A stretch of DNA of 64,000 nt from Granulicella cerasi (lineage in GTDB: Bacteria > Acidobacteriota > Terriglobia > Terriglobales > Acidobacteriaceae): NCBI RefSeq assembly GCF_025685575.1, contig NZ_JAGSYD010000003.1, positions 914,917 to 978,916 of the forward strand, given 5' to 3'. The notes under the pieces were generated by a model. It was not told the origin of the DNA and did no database searches. It worked only from the letters and a program-made list of their open reading frames with translations. This document shows, one piece after another, positions 1-9,004 of this stretch. The translations under genes and the position numbers were made by a program. Each line of letters begins with the position of its first letter. The stretch's first letter is position 1.

Positions 1-77
1 CTGGCCATATAGCGGCGTACATCCTCTTCGGTGTAAGGCCCGAAGATCTGCCCGTTGCGTGCAATGCGAAAGTTCAT
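1..77 (-). CDS. GYF_2-like domain protein (partial, N-terminus only)
   Basis: Only the first 25 codons lie in the window; the gene runs off the left edge. The visible peptide begins MNFRIARNGQIFGPYTEED and continues VRRYMA. The pattern of aromatic residue, short turn, then GPY followed by an acidic helix is the opening of the GYF_2 (DUF4339) domain, a small presumed protein-interaction module often fused to membrane segments. An AGGAGG ribosome-binding site sits 8 bases before the ATG, which fixes the start. The rest of the protein cannot be judged. Confidence 0.6.
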   Translation of the reverse strand, partial: MNFRIARNGQIFGPYTEEDVRRYMA

Positions 78-146
78 CGTCGTGGCCCTCCTGTCTTCAT
101 CTTGCAGTACGCAGCGCTATCCCGCGCAGTTCCCTTGCAGCGTTCA

Positions 147-605
147 CTACTCTTCGAGCGCGGCCGCTTTCAGCTTTGCGATATCAAACTTGATCATCTG
201 CATCATCGCGGCCATGGCCTTGGGATGCTGGATGACCTCTCCTACGTTTTCCGGCACGATCTGCCAGCACAACCCAAAGTGATCAGTGATCCAACCACAG
301 GCCATCGGCTTTCCGCCTGCGGCTTCAAGCTTGTCCCAGTAGTAGTCGATCTCCTCCTGCGTCGCGCATTGCACGGTGAACGAAATTGCTGGCGTGATCG
401 CATAGGCTGGCCCGCCGTTGAGCATCGTGATCTGCTGGCCCTCAAGCTCAATCACCACGGTCGCGATCTTGCCCTCAGGCCACGGCCCGACGCCCATCGA
501 GCGTAACTCGCTGAGCTTTTTCGCATGAGGAAAGAGCTGCAGGTAGAACTCCGCAGCTTCTCCCGCGTTGTCGTTGAACCAGAGAAATGGAGTGACCTTG
601 TTCAT
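147..605 (-). CDS. VOC superfamily protein (PhnB / 3-demethylubiquinone methyltransferase-like fold)
   Basis: A 152-residue protein. It opens MNKVTPFLWFNDNAGEAAEF and contains the run YLQLFPHAK, typical of the PhnB-like branch of the glyoxalase/VOC fold. Later segments include ITMLNGG, ISFTVQC and DHFGLCWQIVPE, also usual for this family. Members are commonly annotated as 3-demethylubiquinone-9 3-methyltransferase, but their activity is mostly unproven, so no substrate is assigned. I use the ATG at 605, where family similarity begins; upstream in-frame starts at 623 and 692 would add unrelated residues. It is divergent from the secreted protein at 665. Confidence 0.85.
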   Translation of the reverse strand: MNKVTPFLWFNDNAGEAAEFYLQLFPHAKKLSELRSMGVGPWPEGKIATVVIELEGQQITMLNGGPAYAITPAISFTVQCATQEEIDYYWDKLEAAGGKPMACGWITDHFGLCWQIVPENVGEVIQHPKAMAAMMQMIKFDIAKLKAAALEE

Positions 606-664
606 AGCGGTTCGTATGCGCATACTAACAAAGTGGTGGCACCATCCTCCCGGAGGTTTGCCGT

Positions 665-1123
665 ATGCGCGCGTTTCTTCGTGCCATGACACTTTCTCTA
701 CTCATGCTTGCCGTGTGCGCTGGGCTCTGGGCGCATCATCTTCGCGTGCAGCATCAGGCCCGCGCCTTCGAACTGCTGAAGAGCCAGGACCTCTTTGCCA
801 TCGGTGGCATCGGCATCGCAGGCATCGAAAGCGGCGGTGAGCGCTCGCTGCGCTACGTGCTGAGTGAGCCAAAGAAGCAGGCTATCGCAGACCTCGAACG
901 TCTCTACGCAGAATCCGAGACGCTTGAGGGCAAGGCCTACGCGCTTGCGGGCTTACACACACTCGCGCCACAACGCTTCGAAGCGCTTGCAGCCCAAGCG
1001 CCGCATGGGATGCTCCAGACCGCGCGTGGCTGCATCGTTCAACCTCTCAGCTTCGACAATCTCCTTCAGGAGATTCGCTCGGGCGTCGATGATACGAGGC
1101 CGCAGAGCTGGACGATGCTCTAG
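665..1123 (+). CDS. Secreted or membrane-anchored hypothetical protein
   Basis: A 152-residue protein of unknown function. Residues 5-25 form a hydrophobic signal segment (LRAMTLSLLMLAVCAGLWAH) with no clear cleavage motif, so it may be an exported or N-anchored protein. The remainder is alanine- and leucine-rich and probably helical, with a glycine-rich patch (FAIGGIGIAGIESGG) near residues 45-58. Its stop overlaps the stop of the convergent glucosidase gene by 4 bases. I recognise no catalytic motif. Confidence 0.7.
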   Translation: MRAFLRAMTLSLLMLAVCAGLWAHHLRVQHQARAFELLKSQDLFAIGGIGIAGIESGGERSLRYVLSEPKKQAIADLERLYAESETLEGKAYALAGLHTLAPQRFEALAAQAPHGMLQTARGCIVQPLSFDNLLQEIRSGVDDTRPQSWTML

Positions 1124-2811
1124 TCCTCCAGCGCGATCAGCAACCCCTCGCCTGCCTCAAGCGTTACATCGCCCTCCACCTCGGCACCCGCACCATCGAG
1201 CAGCGTCGTCACCAGCACCTTGCCCTTCGCGCATTGCACCGTTGCGATCTCGCTGCCGAGGTTGAGCAGCACCTGGAAGTCAGTGCTCTCGCCATCGACC
1301 GGCGTGGTGCGCTTGTAGCGCAACACCGAACCTTCAGCGCGCACATCGCTCAGACCGCCCACATGCAACGTGTCATACGTGCGGCGATAGTGCAGCAGCG
1401 TGCGATACAGCGTGAAGATCGACTTCGGATCACGCGACAACACCGCCGCATTCTTCGTCTCGTACTCGCGCTCTATCGGCAGCCACGGCTTCACGTCGGG
1501 GAACGTAAAGCCCGCATTCTCCGCAGGCACCCACAGCATCGGCGCGCGCTCCGGATCGCGTCCCGCTGCAGGATCATTCTTCGCTGCAGGGTCCTTCACC
1601 TGCGCGGGCGTTATCGGCACATCCTCCATGCCGAGCTCATCGCCGTAATACAGCGTCGGTGTGCCGCGCAGCGTCAGCAGCAGCATCGCAGCGGCACGCG
1701 CCTGCTGCTTGCCGATGCGCGTGGCCAGGCGCTTCTGATCATGATTGCCCAGCACATAGTTCGGCCACGCGCCCTGCGGCAGCACGCGCTCATACTCGTT
1801 GATCACGTCCGCGATCGCCGAAGCCTCCCAACGCGTTTGAATCAGATGAAAGTTGAACGGCAGATTCGCACCGCTCAACTGCGGCAGCGCGTCTTGCTTC
1901 GCATCCTCAGAGGACGCGCCGTAATAACTCACCAACTCAGGCAGCGGCAAATAGATTTCGCCGATCAACACACGGTTCGATACACCACGCACGTTCGGCT
2001 CATCGGGCTTCAGCGCATCGCCATAGCTGTCCAGCAGTTTGCGCATCTCGGCGACGATCTCATGCGTCTCCGGCTGGTTCGCCGTAGCCGTGCGCAGCAG
2101 CGAGTTAGGGTCCTGCGGGTTCTGCTGATCGTTTCGGAAGAACTCATCCTTGGTCAGCAGCCACAACACGTCCATGCGGAAGCCATCGACGCCGCGATCC
2201 AGCCAGAACTTCATCGCGTCATACATCGCTAGGCGCACCGCAGGATTACGCCAGTTCAGGTCCGGCTGCTGCCGCAGAAACGAGTGCAGATAAAACTGCT
2301 CCGTCCGATCATCCCACGCCCACGCCGAGCCGCCGAAGTGCGACTGCCAGTTGTTTGGCAAACGTTCTGCTGCGGGCTTCCAATCATCACCCGCGGGTGG
2401 AGCATCGTGCCACACATACCAATCGCGCTTCGCGCTGTCTCGCGACGAGCGCGACTCCAGAAACCACGCATGAAGATCCGAAGTATGGTTCGGCACAAAG
2501 TCGAGCACCACGCGCAGACCGCGCTTGTGCGCTTCAGCTAACAGCTCATCGAAATCCGCCAACGTGCCGAAGAGCGGATCCACATCGGTGTAGTCCGCAA
2601 CGTCGTAGCCGAAGTCCGCCATCGGCGATGGATAGAACGGCGAAATCCAGATCGCGTCCACGCCAAGCGAGCGGAAGTAGTCGAGTCGCGCGATGATGCC
2701 GCGCAGGTCGCCAACGCCGTCACCGTCGGTATCTTGAAACGAGCGCGGATACACCTGGTAGACCACACCGGTCTGCCACCATTGCGTGGGCTTGAAGTTC
2801 GAGTCTGCCAT
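1120..2811 (-). CDS. GH13 alpha-glucosidase / oligo-1,6-glucosidase family enzyme
   Basis: A 563-residue GH13 alpha-glucan hydrolase. The conserved regions appear in order: DFVPNHTS (104-111), QPDLNW (182-187), GFRMDV with nucleophile Asp214, IGEIY with acid/base Glu285, and LGNHDQ with the third carboxylate Asp358. QPDLN in region V is the signature of the oligo-1,6-glucosidase / alpha-glucosidase subgroup rather than of true alpha-amylases. No signal peptide is visible, so it probably acts in the cytoplasm on maltose- or isomaltose-type oligosaccharides. The start at 2811 matches the family N-terminus (QTGVVYQVYPRSF); the frame extends 13 codons further up without support. Confidence 0.93.
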   Translation of the reverse strand: MADSNFKPTQWWQTGVVYQVYPRSFQDTDGDGVGDLRGIIARLDYFRSLGVDAIWISPFYPSPMADFGYDVADYTDVDPLFGTLADFDELLAEAHKRGLRVVLDFVPNHTSDLHAWFLESRSSRDSAKRDWYVWHDAPPAGDDWKPAAERLPNNWQSHFGGSAWAWDDRTEQFYLHSFLRQQPDLNWRNPAVRLAMYDAMKFWLDRGVDGFRMDVLWLLTKDEFFRNDQQNPQDPNSLLRTATANQPETHEIVAEMRKLLDSYGDALKPDEPNVRGVSNRVLIGEIYLPLPELVSYYGASSEDAKQDALPQLSGANLPFNFHLIQTRWEASAIADVINEYERVLPQGAWPNYVLGNHDQKRLATRIGKQQARAAAMLLLTLRGTPTLYYGDELGMEDVPITPAQVKDPAAKNDPAAGRDPERAPMLWVPAENAGFTFPDVKPWLPIEREYETKNAAVLSRDPKSIFTLYRTLLHYRRTYDTLHVGGLSDVRAEGSVLRYKRTTPVDGESTDFQVLLNLGSEIATVQCAKGKVLVTTLLDGAGAEVEGDVTLEAGEGLLIALED

Positions 2812-2871
2812 ACGTTTTCGATGCTCCCACGCGCAGCACCGATGCAGCAAGCGCGTAGCATCAAATCAGCC

Positions 2872-3519
2872 ATGAACGTTGCCTTGACCGCCGCCTCTCT
2901 CGATGAACTCCTGCTCGAAGCCGAACGCGCGCACGGCCACCTGTGCGCGGGCCAGGTGCTCGGCGTGCGCATGGCGATGCTCGCGCTGCGTGAACTTGGC
3001 GTCGGCGATCCTCGTCAGCGTCATCTCGCCGATGGCGGGCTGAACCCTGATCGCAAACGCCTCGTGGTCTTCGTCGAGATCGATCGCTGCGCTACAGACG
3101 CGATCGGCGTCGTCACCGCGGCGCGCGTTGGCAAGCGCGCCTTGAAGCTGCGCGACTGGGGCAAGATGGCAGCGACGTTCGTCGACCTCAACGCCTCGCT
3201 AGGCAGCGACGAATACAAAGGCCTGCGTGTTGTCGCCAAAGAAAGCTCGAAGGCGCGCGCCAAAGAGCTTTACCCCTCGCTTGAGAAAAACGTGCAGCAG
3301 ATGACGGCTTACCGTGAGATGCCCGATGACGAACTCTTTGCCACCGAGTGGGTGCGTGTGCCGCTACCGCCGAGCGAGTTCCCAGGCTACAAAGGCGAGC
3401 GCGTCCTCTGCCCACAATGCGGTGAAGGCGTAAACTTCGATCGCTTCATCGAGCGCGATGGCGTGCGACTTTGCTTCTCCTGCGCCGACACATCGTTGCG
3501 TTATTATCAGCCTCTCTAA
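2872..3519 (+). CDS. FmdE-like domain protein (zinc-binding)
   Basis: A 215-residue protein related to FmdE/FwdE, subunit E of formylmethanofuran dehydrogenase. The N-terminal motif HGHLCAGQVLGVRMA (21-35) and the run DRCATDAIGVVTAARVG (71-87) are the core of that family. A C-terminal zinc-ribbon-like element has cysteines 180, 183, 201 and 204 (CPQC and CFSC). Many bacteria without methanogenesis carry such proteins, sometimes near molybdenum enzymes, but no partner is found here. It starts 60 bases from the divergent glucosidase. Longer in-frame starts exist but precede the conserved region. Confidence 0.8.
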   Translation: MNVALTAASLDELLLEAERAHGHLCAGQVLGVRMAMLALRELGVGDPRQRHLADGGLNPDRKRLVVFVEIDRCATDAIGVVTAARVGKRALKLRDWGKMAATFVDLNASLGSDEYKGLRVVAKESSKARAKELYPSLEKNVQQMTAYREMPDDELFATEWVRVPLPPSEFPGYKGERVLCPQCGEGVNFDRFIERDGVRLCFSCADTSLRYYQPL

Positions 3520-3522
3520 AGA

Positions 3523-3551
3523 CGAAGGCCGCTCTCCTCGAGCGGCCTTCG
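3523..3551. terminator. Bidirectional terminator hairpin
   Basis: A perfect 11-bp inverted repeat (CGAAGGCCGCT and its complement) with a 7-base loop lies between the convergent ends of the FmdE-like gene and the small tyrosine-rich protein gene. It could serve both. Confidence 0.75.
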
Positions 3552-3567
3552 TGCGTTTGCGCCTCGC

Positions 3568-3843
3568 TTACCAGCGATGGCCGTAGTAACGCGGCGGGGG
3601 CGGCGGTGCGTAGTGGCGATAGCCATACGGGCCATAGTGATATCCGTAGCCATAGCCGTAGTAGGCAGGCGGAGGCGGTACAGGCGCGAAGTAGCGCGGC
3701 CCGCCCACATGCACACCAAAGAAGACACGCTGCGCTTCGGCCTTCGGAGTAGCTACGGCGAACATCGCTGCAGCCAGCGCGCCTGCACCCAGCACGCGCT
3801 TCAGGTTGGTCTTCGTGGCAAGCTTCTGAATCATGTTCGTCAT
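3568..3843 (-). CDS. Small secreted Tyr/Gly/Pro-rich protein
   Basis: A 91-residue protein with a clear signal peptide (hydrophobic AGALAAAMFAVATP then KAEA, cleavage expected near residue 38). The mature part is a short lead (QRVFFGVHVGGPRYF) followed by a low-complexity tail of Tyr, Gly, His and Pro (YGYGYGYHYGPYGY, then PPPPPRYYG). Such tails occur in exported surface-associated proteins of acidobacteria and proteobacteria. A GGAGG ribosome-binding site 7 bases upstream fixes the start. No enzymatic motif. Confidence 0.75.
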   Translation of the reverse strand: MTNMIQKLATKTNLKRVLGAGALAAAMFAVATPKAEAQRVFFGVHVGGPRYFAPVPPPPAYYGYGYGYHYGPYGYRHYAPPPPPRYYGHRW

Positions 3844-3972
3844 CTCACTACCTCCTGCGAGGATGGCTGCTTGAGCCATCGTGCATTCAAGTAAACGCAC
3901 CTTACAGCGAAGAGTTGCGCGAAGTTTTGCACTGCTCCTCTCTGCCGAATTCGCAATGCGACAATAGCCTTC

Positions 3973-4743
3973 GTGAACTCCTCTGCGCCACCGCCGCTTG
4001 AAGCAGCAACGCCACCTGCGTTGCCCGGCTTCGAGGTGCGCACGTACGACCTGCACGAGCACCTCGACGGCCCATGCACCTATGCGGAGTATCGCCGCGC
4101 CATGCTCGACATGGGCAAAGCCAACAAGCTCACGCGCGCGTTCAAGCCGTTCGTCGCGCTGGTGGCGGAGGTCATCACGCGCACCGGCGTTGGCACGCGA
4201 CCGCTTCATGTCGTCGATCTTGGTTGCGGACAAGGCGACCTGCTGCGCCCGTTACGCCGATGGGCCGCGCCGCTCAGTGTGCCGCTACGACTTACAGGTA
4301 TCGACCTGCATCCGTACGCGATGCGCCTTGCACAAGAACTCGATGAGCAGGCGCACGTACCGCAGCAGACATTTCACTGGCTTACTGCAGATGCGCTTAC
4401 AACCACGCTTGATGTCGACGTCATCACCTGCTCGCTGATGGCGCATCATCTGCGCGATAAAGACGTCGTTCGCCTGCTGCAACGCTGCGATGAAGCGCGA
4501 GAAGCGTGGATGATCAGCGATCTTCGACGCTCCGAGCGCGCCGCGAAGATCTTCGTGCTGCTGGCACGCGTTTTTCGTTGGCATCGCTTCGTGCTTGAGG
4601 ATGGGGATATCTCGTTTCGTCGCGCGTTCTCGCTCGACGAGTGGCGAGCACTTGTGGCGCAGGCCAACGTACGTGCAGAAGTGATCGATGCAGGCGGCGG
4701 CCGCGTGCTGGTCCGCAGCAGACGTCAGCGCGAGAACGTGTAA
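3973..4743 (+). CDS. Class I SAM-dependent methyltransferase
   Basis: A 256-residue methyltransferase. Motif I is visible as VVDLGCGQGDLL (about residues 78-89), followed by an acidic motif II (LTGIDLHPYAM), DALTTTLDVDVITCSLMAHHL for motifs III-IV, and WMISDLRRS later. The family resembles the UbiE-like enzymes sometimes found next to type III polyketide synthases, but no synthase is nearby and the substrate is unknown. It starts with GTG and its 3' end overlaps the convergent TonB-dependent receptor gene by 19 bases. Confidence 0.85.
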   Translation: MNSSAPPPLEAATPPALPGFEVRTYDLHEHLDGPCTYAEYRRAMLDMGKANKLTRAFKPFVALVAEVITRTGVGTRPLHVVDLGCGQGDLLRPLRRWAAPLSVPLRLTGIDLHPYAMRLAQELDEQAHVPQQTFHWLTADALTTTLDVDVITCSLMAHHLRDKDVVRLLQRCDEAREAWMISDLRRSERAAKIFVLLARVFRWHRFVLEDGDISFRRAFSLDEWRALVAQANVRAEVIDAGGGRVLVRSRRQRENV

Positions 4744-6755
4744 CGCATGCCCGCGCGCACGAGTCGCGGCGAAGCCAGAGTCAACGTCGGTGTGCGCCCC
4801 GCTTCAATCGTGCGATCGAGCAAATTCTGCGCCCCCGCATACATCGACAGGCCTCGCCACAAAGAGCGATCAGCCTCTGCATCCACGCGAGCATACGGAT
4901 GCAACACCAGCGTGTTCAACGCATCATCGAACTGCTTGCCTTGATAGCTCGCCGTCACATGCAGGTTCGCCAGCTTCGCGTTGCGCGCGTTCACCGTACC
5001 CACAAACGCGTTGCGCGCGACCTCGGGAATCCACTTCCCCAACAGGTTCGGCTGCGCGGTGGAGTCTGTGCGGAACGCGGTCACTGTCGCCGCAGCGAAT
5101 TGATAGCTCACACTCGCATCGACACCATGCTTCGTCGCGCTCTGCGCTTCGAGCATCAGTCCGCGCGAGCGAATCTGCCCGAGGTTCTGTCGTTGCAGCG
5201 TCTGCGAGGTGGTGGTCTGCGAAAGCAACACCGCGAAGACAGGCCGATTCACTTCGGTCCAGAAGAACGTCGAACGCACACGGCCGTAGCGGGCATGCGC
5301 GTACTCACCGCCTGCTTCAATCCCTGTTGCGCGCTCTGCGAGCAAGCTATTGTTGGCCAGCGTCAATTGCTGCCCCACCTGTCCGGTGCGATAAAGCTCG
5401 TTGAAAGTCGGCCCACGAAACGCGCGGAACGCCGCTGCGCTGAGCGAAAAGTTCTTGCCCCACTTGCGCACCACACCCAGTCGAGGACTCGCCACCAACT
5501 CGCTGATCTGCGACAAAGCTGTCGCCGCGCTCACACCCGTCACGCTGCGCGCGTTGAAGGTGCGAAAGCTGTCCACGCGCACCGATGCGGACACCGACCA
5601 CTGCTTCGGCTGCCAGATGCCATCAGCGTACCCGCCCATCACGCGCTGCCGTGCGCTGATCGCGGTCGTCATACCTTGCACGCCAACCGATACAGGCGTC
5701 TCCGCATCCGTCGCGCGTACGTCGCGAACATCAAACCCCAGCGACGCAAACAGGCTCTGCGCAAACGCGTGAGACGCCTGCGCCACAAGGCCCAATTCAT
5801 TCAGCGGCACACGCTGCAGCTTGGTGAGCGCTTCTGAATTGCGATCGCTCGCGATGCTCGAAAAGCTCTGCCGATACGCCTCGCGCGAACCATAGAGACG
5901 CAACGCCGCGGTCGATTGCGCCTGCTGCCAATCACCACCTGCGGCATAGCGCCACAAGCGCGTGCCGTTCGTTTGCGCAGGCGTGCCGTTACCGCGCGCT
6001 TCGTTCAGCATGTTGCCACGCAGGAAGAGGCTCGTGTGCGTGAGCGCGGCGGATCGCAGTTCCGTGCGCGCAGCTTCACTCACTACGTTCGATTGCGAAT
6101 CGATGCGACCACGCAGCCACGGGGCCGTCGGCACATAGCCGCCGGTCGACAACACACTCAGCGCACCAAGTGCCGACAGTGTTTGCGATCCGCCGCTCAA
6201 CAGCAAGTCTCCAAGACCCGTTGACTGCTGCGCGCCGCCAGCGTTCATCTCCATGACGAGCCCAGGCGCAGCCACGCGTGGAACGACATCAATCGCCCCT
6301 GCAATCGCCGACGAGCCATAGAGCGTGCTGCTCGCGCCACGCACGACGTCCACCTCTCGCACCGCGAGTGCAGGCACTTCATTCCAATGCACCCACCCAC
6401 CGAACGGATCCGTCAGCGGCACCTGATCGCTCACCACCAGCGTGCGACTCGCTGCTGTAGAGCCAAGCCCGCGCAGACTCACGCCGGCGGAAGTAGGGTT
6501 CGCTGTCCACGAACTCGTGCGACGAAAAAGCTGAAAGCCCGCGACCGCATGCAGCGCATCATCGAGCGTCAGGCCCGGCGCCTGCTGCAACTGCGATGGC
6601 GTCAGCACCGCCACGCTGCTGGCTTCGTCCGATACATTCGCAAGTCCACGATCCGTTGCGGTCACTGTCACCGTTTGCTGTACGACGGGCTGCGTTGTCT
6701 GCGCGCGAAGGCCTGTAGCTGCGAGCAAAGTCATCGTGGCAACGCGGAACTTCAT
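4725..6755 (-). CDS. TonB-dependent outer-membrane receptor
   Basis: A 676-residue outer-membrane gated channel. It has a short signal peptide ending near LRAQ, then a plug domain with TVTVTATDRG (a degenerate TonB box region), LTLDDALHAVAGFQLF, SLRGLGSTAASRTLVV and REVDVVRGASSTLYGSSAIAGAI. The rest is a beta-barrel ending in a C-terminal aromatic strand (RVRAGMRYTFSR-like). Overall form is that of BtuB/siderophore-type receptors; the ligand cannot be read from sequence. I start at the ATG at 6755 (AGGAG upstream) rather than the adjacent TTG. It lies 111 bases downstream of gatA, behind a terminator. Confidence 0.92.
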   Translation of the reverse strand: MKFRVATMTLLAATGLRAQTTQPVVQQTVTVTATDRGLANVSDEASSVAVLTPSQLQQAPGLTLDDALHAVAGFQLFRRTSSWTANPTSAGVSLRGLGSTAASRTLVVSDQVPLTDPFGGWVHWNEVPALAVREVDVVRGASSTLYGSSAIAGAIDVVPRVAAPGLVMEMNAGGAQQSTGLGDLLLSGGSQTLSALGALSVLSTGGYVPTAPWLRGRIDSQSNVVSEAARTELRSAALTHTSLFLRGNMLNEARGNGTPAQTNGTRLWRYAAGGDWQQAQSTAALRLYGSREAYRQSFSSIASDRNSEALTKLQRVPLNELGLVAQASHAFAQSLFASLGFDVRDVRATDAETPVSVGVQGMTTAISARQRVMGGYADGIWQPKQWSVSASVRVDSFRTFNARSVTGVSAATALSQISELVASPRLGVVRKWGKNFSLSAAAFRAFRGPTFNELYRTGQVGQQLTLANNSLLAERATGIEAGGEYAHARYGRVRSTFFWTEVNRPVFAVLLSQTTTSQTLQRQNLGQIRSRGLMLEAQSATKHGVDASVSYQFAAATVTAFRTDSTAQPNLLGKWIPEVARNAFVGTVNARNAKLANLHVTASYQGKQFDDALNTLVLHPYARVDAEADRSLWRGLSMYAGAQNLLDRTIEAGRTPTLTLASPRLVRAGMRYTFSR

Positions 6756-6787
6756 CAATCAACATCTCCTGCGCGGAAACAAACGGT

Positions 6788-6822
6788 GCGCTCAAAGTAA
6801 ACGGCGTGCTCAAAGTAAACGG
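6788..6822. repeat. Two tandem 18-bp repeats
   Basis: The core CTCAAAGTAAACGGCG occurs twice in direct succession between gatA and the TonB-dependent receptor gene. It overlaps the edge of the gatA terminator and the presumed promoter zone of the receptor. Confidence 0.7.
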
Positions 6823-6843
6823 CGCTCGAAGATTCGAGCGCCG
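6820..6843 (-). terminator. Terminator hairpin after gatA
   Basis: Near-perfect inverted repeat CGGCGCTCGAA / TTCGAGCGCCG, followed on the minus strand by a T-rich stretch (TTTACTTT). It separates gatA from the receptor gene downstream. Confidence 0.65.
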
Positions 6844-6866
6844 CGCTGTTTGTTTGGATGCAAGCT

Positions 6867-8333
6867 TTACGCTTTGCGTGCCGCTTCCATCGCCGAGCCC
6901 ACACGCAGCATCGTCGCTTCATTGAAGGGCTTCGCCAGCACCTGTACGCCGATCGGTAAACCCGCCGACGTGTAGCCCGCAGGCACGCTCATGCCGCAGA
7001 TGCCCGCCAGCGACGCGGCCACCGAGTAAATGTCCTCGAGGTACATCTTCAGCGGATCATCGGTCTTCTCGCCGAGCCTGAACGGCGGCGTCGGCGTCAC
7101 AGGGCACACGATCGCATCGACCTTCGCAAACGCAGCGAGGAAGTCCTTCGCGAGCAGCATACGAACCTGCTGCGCCTTGCGATAGTACGCGTCGTAATAG
7201 CCCGACGAGAGCGCATATGTGCCCAGCACGATGCGACGCTTCACCTCAGCGCCGAAGCCCTCATCACGCGAGTGCTGATACATCGCCGAAAGCGTATTGC
7301 CATCCGTCGTACGATGGCCGAAACGCACGCCATCGAAGCGCGAAAGATTCGAGCTCGCCTCGGCGGTCGCAATCACGTAGTAGGTCGGCACCGCGTACTT
7401 CGTGTGCGGCAGCGAGACCTTCTCAATCGTGCATCCGGCAGCGCGTAGATCATCAAGCGACTTCTCGATCGAGGCGCGAATCTCAGGGTCAAGACCTTCG
7501 CCGAAGTACTCTTCCGGTACGCCGATCTTCAGCCCTGCAACAGGCTTCGCAAGCTCTGCGACGTAATCCGCCACCGGCTGCTCAGAGCTCGTCGCGTCCC
7601 TGGCATCCTGCCCGGCAAGCACGCCGAGCATCGTCGCCGCATCGGCGACCGAACGCGTGAACGGACCCACACGATCCAGCGAAGACGCAAACGCGATCAA
7701 GCCGAAGCGCGACACGCGACCGTACGTCGGCAGCACGCCCACGACATCGCAGAACGCCGCAGGCTGACGGATCGAGCCGCCGGTGTCGGTACCCAACGAA
7801 GCCACGCAAAGCCCCGCAGCCACAGCCGCAGCCGAGCCACCCGACGACCCACCAGGCACGCGGTCGAGCGCCTTCGGGTTCTTCACCGGGCCGTACGCGG
7901 AGTTCTCGTTCGACGAGCCCATCGCGAACTCGTCGCAGTTGAGCTTGCCGAGCAGCACAGCGCCCGCAGCTTCCAGCTTCTGCACCGTCGTCGCATCGTA
8001 GGGCGGGTGGTAGCCCTTCAAAATCTTCGAGCCAGCGGTCGAAGGCGCGCCGATCATCGTCAGCACGTCCTTGATGCCGATCGGCACACCCGCCAGCGGG
8101 CCGAGCGGATTGCCCGCCTTGGCCGCAGCGTCGATCTTCTCCGCCTGCGCGAGCGCGCGCTCCTTCGTCAGCGCCAGGTAGCTGTTGATGCCATCGTTCT
8201 CGCGCACGTCCAGCGCGGCGATGCGCTCATAATGCTGCTCCGCCAGTGCGCTTGCTGACACGGTGCCAGCAACAACACGCTCGCGTGCAACGCCGAGCGA
8301 AAGAGTTTCCAGTTCGTTATGCGGTCCGTTCAT
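6867..8333 (-). CDS. gatA: Asp-tRNA(Asn)/Glu-tRNA(Gln) amidotransferase subunit A
   Basis: A 488-residue amidase-signature enzyme, the glutaminase/ammonia-donor subunit of GatCAB, which converts misacylated Glu-tRNA(Gln) or Asp-tRNA(Asn) to the correct amide. The Ser-cisSer-Lys triad is present: Lys88 in GVPIGIKDV, Ser163 in PGGSSGGSAAA and Ser187 in GTDTGGSIRQPA. Full length for GatA. It begins 8 bases after the gatC stop, so the two are surely co-transcribed. gatB is not in this window. Confidence 0.97.
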   Translation of the reverse strand: MNGPHNELETLSLGVARERVVAGTVSASALAEQHYERIAALDVRENDGINSYLALTKERALAQAEKIDAAAKAGNPLGPLAGVPIGIKDVLTMIGAPSTAGSKILKGYHPPYDATTVQKLEAAGAVLLGKLNCDEFAMGSSNENSAYGPVKNPKALDRVPGGSSGGSAAAVAAGLCVASLGTDTGGSIRQPAAFCDVVGVLPTYGRVSRFGLIAFASSLDRVGPFTRSVADAATMLGVLAGQDARDATSSEQPVADYVAELAKPVAGLKIGVPEEYFGEGLDPEIRASIEKSLDDLRAAGCTIEKVSLPHTKYAVPTYYVIATAEASSNLSRFDGVRFGHRTTDGNTLSAMYQHSRDEGFGAEVKRRIVLGTYALSSGYYDAYYRKAQQVRMLLAKDFLAAFAKVDAIVCPVTPTPPFRLGEKTDDPLKMYLEDIYSVAASLAGICGMSVPAGYTSAGLPIGVQVLAKPFNEATMLRVGSAMEAARKA

Positions 8334-8341
8334 CTTCTCGC

Positions 8342-8674
8342 TTATCTCTCAATGACCTTCGGCACTTTGAAGAAGCGGCCATCGGTCTCCGGCGCCTCTG
8401 CCATCACGGCGGCACGGTCCACCGACGGGCGAACCTCATCCACACGCAGCGTCTCACCATGCGCGGCGGGCGTCAGGCCCAGCGCTTCGCTGGCCTGCGC
8501 CATCGGCGCAATGCCCGTGGTGTCCAACTCGTTCAACTCGGCGATGTAGCCAAGAATCGCGTTGAGGTCGCGCGCCATGCGCGGCAACTCTTCCGCCGTC
8601 AGCTCGACATTCGCCAGCGCGGCCACATGCCGCACTTCGTCGATCGAGACAGCGCTGTTTGAAGTTTCACTCAT
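8342..8674 (-). CDS. gatC: Asp-tRNA(Asn)/Glu-tRNA(Gln) amidotransferase subunit C
   Basis: A 110-residue protein with the GatC pattern: VRHVAALANVELTAEELPRM near the N-terminus, LNAILGYIAELNELDT in the middle and LRVDEVRPS in the C-terminal half. GatC is the small scaffold that wraps around GatA and joins it to GatB. The start at 8674 is the usual family start; an upstream ATG at 8701 would add nine unsupported residues. Upstream neighbour is a DUF721 gene 39 bases away. Confidence 0.95.
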   Translation of the reverse strand: MSETSNSAVSIDEVRHVAALANVELTAEELPRMARDLNAILGYIAELNELDTTGIAPMAQASEALGLTPAAHGETLRVDEVRPSVDRAAVMAEAPETDGRFFKVPKVIER

Positions 8675-8713
8675 CTGTTCGTTTCCTTGTCCGCGTTCCA
8701 TTGCCCCGCCCTC

Positions 8714-9004
8714 TCAGCGAGCCATGCGGGCCTTTGCAAAGTGTATCCCGTCAAGCCGCACCTTCGCGACGCGCGCCAGTTCGCTCACGATCGAGGATCG
8801 CCGGTCCATGAAGACACTGAACCACTCCTCGGAGTCCACCGTGACGTGCACCACGTGCTCCGCGTCGAGGTGCGAGACGCTGCCGTGCGCGGCCAGCGCA
8901 GCCCCGCACACAACCTGCCACGCTGCGGCGAGGCGGTCTTCGTCCCCCAACTCGGACAGACTGCGTCCCAGCGAGCTCTTCAGCACATCGCGCATTCGCT
9001 GCAT
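8714..9004 (-). CDS. DUF721 (DciA-like) protein
   Basis: A 96-residue protein with the DUF721 layout: AAAWQVVCGAALAAH, then HVVHVTVDSEEWFSVF and a C-terminal VRLDGIHFAKA strand. DciA, a DUF721 member in proteobacteria, loads the replicative helicase; whether this short homologue does so is inference. Its ATG overlaps the stop of the upstream glycosyltransferase gene (TAATG), showing translational coupling with an envelope gene rather than a replication gene. Confidence 0.75.
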   Translation of the reverse strand: MQRMRDVLKSSLGRSLSELGDEDRLAAAWQVVCGAALAAHGSVSHLDAEHVVHVTVDSEEWFSVFMDRRSSIVSELARVAKVRLDGIHFAKARMAR